Shown: positions 60,265 through 64,000 of the stretch, piece by piece
Layout of the letters: the number at the start of each line of letters is the position of its first letter
Position numbering within the stretch: position 1 is the stretch's first letter
Source of the DNA: CAWIJK01 sp963836375
GTDB taxonomy: Bacteria; Actinomycetota; Acidimicrobiia; Acidimicrobiales; RAAP-2
Direction of reading: 5' to 3'
Length of the DNA: 64,000 bases
NCBI GenBank assembly: GCA_963836375.1
Contig: CAWIJK010000002.1
Span: 186,001 to 250,000 of the forward strand
Translations under genes and position numbers: made by a program
The notes under the pieces: generated by a model
The model's database searches: none
What the model was told of the DNA's origin: nothing
What the model saw: only the letters and a program-made list of their open reading frames with translations

Positions 60265-60971
60265 AGCCGGATCGAAGAGCCCGGAATCTCCTAATCTGGC
60301 GCACCTGCATCAACGCCAACACCAGCCTCGATTTCGTCGATTACGTCCAGAGTGTCCGGCATGGGTCGGGCAAATAGCAGGGACTGGCCCTAGGAAAACG
60401 TCGGTCCACCCCCAGATGAAATCCTCATCGGAGATCTTGACTTCCACCGTCCGGCGTAGCGCTGCATAGTATTCGGAAGCTTCAATCTCTCCACGTTTCT
60501 TGCTGCTCGTAGACCTTATCGGGAGATAACCTCTCCTCTACAAGGGCCGGTTCCCAATCTTGTCTTATAACGGGAGACTCTTCTTCGGCGTCGCCTGGGA
60601 TTACCAGACAATGCCCGATGTGGGCGTGCTCGCCGGGGCCATACCGATCGACTTCGAAGAACTGGGCAGCCCAGCGGTCGTGCAGCTTTGCAGAAAGCGC
60701 ACCGGCCGAAAACCGGCGAAGTCCCGCGGAGTTATCAGCCCTATCGCGGTGAAGTTCGACATTTCGCTCACCCACAACAACCATCGACCAGCGAACCGTG
60801 AAATGCACGACCCGGGGTGCTTGCGGTGGCAGCACCGAGGAGCCCAATGGGAACCCGGGTCAAAGGGCTGGCGATGGATTGGGACTTTTGCCCCTGTCGG
60901 GCGCGCCCGGATCGGACTCTGATGGGTATTGGGGCCCGCGTGAGGCGTGGCCCGATTGGGAGAGGATTTCG
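60265..60971. other. 707-base region without a supported gene
   Basis: Two overlapping open frames of about 120 codons (+ 60560-60922 and - 60482-60847) compete here. The + frame contains VGVLAGAIPIDFEELGSPAV and the - frame HIGHCLVIPGDAEEESPVIR; neither has a good start site or a recognisable family. The region may hold decayed genes or a long leader of the synthase gene. GGGAGAGGA near 60957 belongs to the next gene. Confidence 0.45.
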
Positions 60972-62129
60972 ATGGGCGGTCGCACGATTCCAAGATTGGC
61001 GTCAGAAGTCTCCGTTTCCCTGGAGGGCGCTGGTTCCTACTTGCCGGACCGCCGAGTCTCCAACCAGGAAATCCTCGAGTATCTGCGTCCCGTTCGCCCT
61101 GACGGGAGGCCCCTTGAGCCCGAGTGGGTGGTCAAACACCTCGGCATCTACGAACGGCGATTGGACTACGAGTTCGGTGGGCGGGGCAAGCGACCCCGGG
61201 CCGATGGCGGGCTCTATGACGGGGATCTGGCGCTCCGGGCGGCACGTGCCGCCCTGGTTGATGCCGAGTTGGAGGCCGTCGAGATCGATGTCATGGTTCA
61301 TGTGACGACCACTCCCGACCTCATTGCCTGCCAGGATCACTTCCGGTTCCTCATGACCGAACTCGGATTGCGCCCCGACACCGACCTCGTTCACCATAAT
61401 CTCGGATGCGCTGGTCTGTCGTCTGGGTTTCGAACAACGGCATGCTCGCTCGTCTCAATGGCACCCGCCACGGCGTTGGTGGTGGCGAGCAATTGCCCGT
61501 CGGGCTACTTCGGGCCCGAGGTGCACGACTACTACTACAAGCATGAGAGCGGCCTCGGATGGCTGGCTCCACTCATGTTCGCCGACGGTGCGGGCGCTGC
61601 TGTTTGGCGTTCCACGCCACATGACGAGACACACGGTCCTACGGGCCTGTTGTCCGTGCGCAACGAGACCAGCCCCGACATTGGGCTCGTCACTTACCCT
61701 GGCGGTGGCTGCTTGCACCACACGTCGGCCAGCAATGTGGCCGACCATGTGTTTCTGATGGACGGTGTCAAGGTGGCCGAAGTCTTTCCACCGCTGATGG
61801 CGCGAAACTTCCAAATGCTTAAAGAAGACTGGCCGACTAACGTCAAGCCCTTTACCGGAGCCGACTTCGATGTGAATTCTGTGGCTCGTTGGTACCTGCA
61901 CCAAGCCAACGGTGTCGTGGTCCGTCAGGCAATCGACGCCCTCGGCTTGCCTCCGGAGCGGGTACCAATCAGCGTCGACCACTACGGCAACACGTCGGCG
62001 GCGAGCACGTTGATCCTGCTGGATGAGGACCGACGCACCGGCCGGGTGACGGAAGGCGACCTCGCGGTCTTCATGTGGATCGGTGCCGGAAACGGTGCGA
62101 TGAACGGGTACGCAGCGGTAGCGCTTTGA
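60972..62129 (+). CDS. 3-oxoacyl-ACP synthase III (FabH)-like condensing enzyme
   Basis: 385 residues. The KAS III triad is complete: Cys146 in HHNLGCAGLSSG, His310 in WYLHQANGVVVRQ, Asn340 in DHYGNTSAAST. LEGAGSYLPDRRVSNQEIL at the start and VFMWIGAGNGAMNGYAAVAL at the end are also family features. It is longer than FabH (about 320), with extra segments such as YYYKHESGLGWLAPLM, so it is probably a specialised Claisen-condensing enzyme (OleA- or secondary-metabolite type) rather than housekeeping FabH. ATG 60972 follows GGGAGAGGA. An SDR gene follows 75 bases later. Confidence 0.88.
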   Translation: MGGRTIPRLASEVSVSLEGAGSYLPDRRVSNQEILEYLRPVRPDGRPLEPEWVVKHLGIYERRLDYEFGGRGKRPRADGGLYDGDLALRAARAALVDAELEAVEIDVMVHVTTTPDLIACQDHFRFLMTELGLRPDTDLVHHNLGCAGLSSGFRTTACSLVSMAPATALVVASNCPSGYFGPEVHDYYYKHESGLGWLAPLMFADGAGAAVWRSTPHDETHGPTGLLSVRNETSPDIGLVTYPGGGCLHHTSASNVADHVFLMDGVKVAEVFPPLMARNFQMLKEDWPTNVKPFTGADFDVNSVARWYLHQANGVVVRQAIDALGLPPERVPISVDHYGNTSAASTLILLDEDRRTGRVTEGDLAVFMWIGAGNGAMNGYAAVAL

Positions 62130-62204
62130 TCTCCGGCGACCCTGTGACTAGGTGCTTTGGGCCAGGGCCGAGCTTCATGTCCCCGAGGCCTCGGAGGGTG
62201 GAAC

Positions 62205-63032
62205 ATGACAGCGGGCGATAATCGAACGGTACTTGTCACTGGTGCGAACTCAGGCGTCGGACTGGCCACCGTGATACACCTCGCCCGCCTTGGATTCCGT
62301 TCGGTTGGCTCGGTCCGCTCGCGGGCGAAGGCGACGAGTGTGCTCAAGGCGGCCGCCAGCGCCTCCGTAACGGTTGAGACGGTGGTTCTCGACGTGACCG
62401 ACGCTGAACGCTGCCAGAGAGTCGTCGACCGGTTGCGCCCGTGGGCGCTCGTAAATAACGCCGGCTACTCGGGAGTGGGCGCGATCGAAGATGTGACCGA
62501 CCAAGAGGCTCGGCGCCAGCTCGAAACCATGGTGGTGGCACCCATGCGACTGGCCCGATTGGCCCTACCGCACATGTGCAGCCTTGGCCAAGGCCGTATC
62601 GTCAACATTTCCTCGATCTACGGGTTGACCACAACTCCGTTCAGCGGCTGGTACCAGGCGTGCAAACATGCCCTTGAAGCCGCTTCGGACGCTTTGCGGG
62701 TTGAGGTCGCCCGCGACGGAATCAACGTCATTCTGATCGAACCGGGTGGCGTTAAGACTGGCATCTGGGAGGGAATGAAAGGGGAGCTGGACCGTCGGGC
62801 CGACTCACGCTATGAAACCGAATACCGCCGGGTTCTCGCCCTGCTCAAGCCCTACATGGTCTTGATGGTCGGCCCCGAAGCAGTGGCCAAGGTCATCGGT
62901 AAGGCTCTCACCGCAGATTCGCCATCTGCGCGGTACCTCGTGGGTAGGGACGCCCAAGGTTTTGCTGCCGCCCAGTGTCTGGTCCCGACCAAGGCGCGGG
63001 ACCGAGTCACGCGGCTCTTGATCGGTCTCTGA
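62205..63032 (+). CDS. Short-chain dehydrogenase/reductase
   Basis: 275 residues. Cofactor loop VTGANSGVG, then VVLDVTDAERC, ALVNNAGYSGVGAIED (NNAG), catalytic Ser in VNISSIYGLTT and Y-x3-K in WYQACKHALEAASDAL. ILIEPGGVKTGIWEGMKGEL is typical of classical SDRs acting on ketones or steroids. ATG 62205 follows GGAGGGTGG. It probably reduces the beta-keto product of the condensing enzyme encoded upstream; this is positional inference. Confidence 0.9.
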   Translation: MTAGDNRTVLVTGANSGVGLATVIHLARLGFRSVGSVRSRAKATSVLKAAASASVTVETVVLDVTDAERCQRVVDRLRPWALVNNAGYSGVGAIEDVTDQEARRQLETMVVAPMRLARLALPHMCSLGQGRIVNISSIYGLTTTPFSGWYQACKHALEAASDALRVEVARDGINVILIEPGGVKTGIWEGMKGELDRRADSRYETEYRRVLALLKPYMVLMVGPEAVAKVIGKALTADSPSARYLVGRDAQGFAAAQCLVPTKARDRVTRLLIGL

Positions 63033-63084
63033 GCGGATCGGAACCGCCACGTTGTAGCCAGTAAGTCCCGCGGCAAGGCCGTCA

Positions 63085-63345
63085 TGTCGAGGCTGACTGA
63101 GGGTCTGTTCGCGCGGATCGGGCGGCGATGCTGTCGGGCCCTGAGGCGAAACGAGCGGGGATGGTTTCGTCTTCTCGGACAGTGCCGATGGGAAGACGCC
63201 CTGGCATCCCAACTGGGTCACCAGGGCATTCATCCGGTATCGCTCCGAGGCGGATCTCCCGCATTTCCGACTCCATGATCCGCGTCACTTTATGGCGACT
63301 GAAATGCTCGACGGGAATGTCCCCATCACCGCCGTATCTAACCGC
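63085..63345 (+). pseudogene. Tyrosine recombinase (phage integrase) remnant, C-terminal part
   Basis: From 63145 the + strand reads DGFVFSDSADGKTPWHPNWV, TRAFIRYRSEADLPHFRLHD, PRHFMATEMLDGNVPITAVS, then NR. This is the catalytic-domain end of a tyrosine recombinase: DGxxPWxPN, RLHDLRH (here with Pro for Leu) and the T-x-x-L-x-x-G-V-x helix. The box with the catalytic Tyr is lost after 63345, and an in-frame stop lies just upstream at 63142. Upstream traces in another frame (ARADRAAMLSGPEAKRAG) look like the preceding helix. It suggests past insertion of a mobile element and decay. Confidence 0.72.
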
Positions 63346-63519
63346 CCTCCCGAGGGGTTCCCGACACCCCCGAGCAGGTCGCGTTCACGCGTGCCGTGTT
63401 GATGATTGCCGTCGAGTGCACCTGGGCGGCGGGGATCATCAGAGCGGTGACCAGGCGATATAGCTCAAACCGGCACCCCGTGCCAGAGTAACTGGGCACT
63501 TGATCGAAACGAGGCAACC
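63346..63519. other. Intergenic stretch after the integrase remnant
   Basis: 174 bases with no supported gene; short open frames in several frames only. GAGG at 63511-63514 is the ribosome-binding site of the next gene. Confidence 0.4.
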
Positions 63520-64000
63520 TTGGACAAGATCCGGCTTCACCGAGACCAAATAGCCCTTGTGGCCGCGATCGTCCTCCCACTCGGCGTCGCGGCGATCATC
63601 GTCCCATTTCGCTCGAGCTTCGCTGGAACCGCCTCGGCACTGGTCCTCGTCGCGCTGATCGTGGCGGTCGCGGCACTCGGCAACCGAGCGTCGGGGTTCG
63701 TGGCAACGCTCTCGGCCACCGTGTGGTTCGACTTCTTCCTCACCCAACCCTACGAGAAGCTCGCGATCACCCACCGCCCCGACATCGAGACCGCGGTGAG
63801 CCTCTTCGTGGTGGGCATCATCGTGACGGAGCTTGCGGCCCGCAACCGTCATCACCAGGCCACCGCAGTTGAAGAAGCGGACTACGTCGGGCTCCTCTAC
63901 TACGTCTCGGAGCTCGCCGCCTCTGGCGCACCCGCACGCGAGGTGCTCGAGCGGGTCCGGAGCGAACTGGTCACCCTGCTGCACCTGCGCTCGTGCCGTT
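63520..64000 (+). CDS. DUF4118-containing (KdpD-like) membrane sensor, 5' part
   Basis: About 160 residues before the window ends. From TTG 63520, with GAGG five bases upstream, the protein reads MDKIRLHRDQIALVAAIVLP, then FRSSFAGTASALVLVALIVA, NRASGFVATLSATVWFDFFL, TQPYEKLAITHRPDIETAVS and LFVVGIIVTELAARNRHHQA. This is DUF4118, the four-helix membrane domain of KdpD-type sensor kinases, without the N-terminal KdpD or USP domains. VEEADYVGLLYYVSELAASG begins a GAF-like region. Whether a kinase domain follows cannot be seen. Confidence 0.8.
   Translation, partial: MDKIRLHRDQIALVAAIVLPLGVAAIIVPFRSSFAGTASALVLVALIVAVAALGNRASGFVATLSATVWFDFFLTQPYEKLAITHRPDIETAVSLFVVGIIVTELAARNRHHQATAVEEADYVGLLYYVSELAASGAPAREVLERVRSELVTLLHLRSCR

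Noticed and set aside
60482..60993. Competing frames of 120-130 codons on both strands
   Set aside because: None has a convincing start or homology I can recognise; I could not choose one strand, so no gene was called.

Overview
The window is one contiguous piece of a high-GC actinobacterial chromosome. The block plsX-acpP-rnc-mutM-smc-ftsY-ffh-rpsP-KH-rimM-trmD-rplS-DUF2469, a mycothiol S-conjugate amidase (Mca), an Lsr2-like protein, a DUF2277 protein and several luciferase-like (LLM/F420-type) oxidoreductases together point to Actinobacteria. An Acidimicrobiia-like lineage is my best guess, but that is inference; no rRNA gene is present to settle it.

Layout. (1) 1-12.4 kb: core lipid, RNase III, chromosome, SRP and ribosome genes on the + strand, many overlapping by 1-4 bases. 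(2) 12.4-19.2 kb: an enoyl-CoA hydratase, an NfeD/slipin membrane pair, a pilin-like secreted protein, and a tightly overlapped NYN nuclease / LLM oxidoreductase / acyltransferase-SGNH operon. (3) 19.2-32 kb: housekeeping and stress genes: a PPOX flavoprotein, fumC, a pterin dehydratase, a tyrosine phosphatase, the PspA-HtpX-PspAB envelope-stress operon diverging from a frameshifted mca, a YdjC deacetylase, purK-purE, a DsbA-like protein, a PAP2 phosphatase and a RecB-like nuclease. (4) 33-42 kb: TMEM175-like channel, thioesterase and acyl-CoA dehydrogenase, then an operon of enoyl-CoA hydratase, carboxyltransferase, biotin carboxylase and AtuA-like (DUF1446) protein, which resembles acyclic-terpene or branched acyl-CoA degradation. 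(5) 42-53.6 kb: two MFS transporters, esterases (one frameshifted), a channel-like membrane protein, an alcohol dehydrogenase, a second PspA, an L,D-transpeptidase and a secreted protein. (6) about 53.6-63.5 kb: a stretch with visibly more A/T-ending codons and longer intergenic gaps, holding an Lsr2-like protein with a putative zinc site, a GH15 glucoamylase/trehalase, a large secreted Cys-repeat protein, a KAS III-like synthase with an SDR, and the decayed C-terminus of a tyrosine recombinase. I read it as an old genomic island. The window ends inside a DUF4118 (KdpD-type) membrane sensor gene.

A recurring regulatory pattern is a TANNNT hexamer (mostly TAGCCT or TAGGGT) placed 6-10 bases before the start codon of at least a dozen genes with no Shine-Dalgarno sequence. 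This is what leaderless transcripts of actinobacteria look like. Operon-internal genes instead use GTGA, TGATG or ATGA overlaps, and a few genes (rpsP, fumC, both pspA genes, the SDR) carry clear AGGAGG-type sites.

Two otherwise intact genes (mca and an alpha/beta hydrolase) each contain a single frameshift, which may be real decay or assembly error. I found no CRISPR array, intact insertion sequence, rRNA or tRNA.
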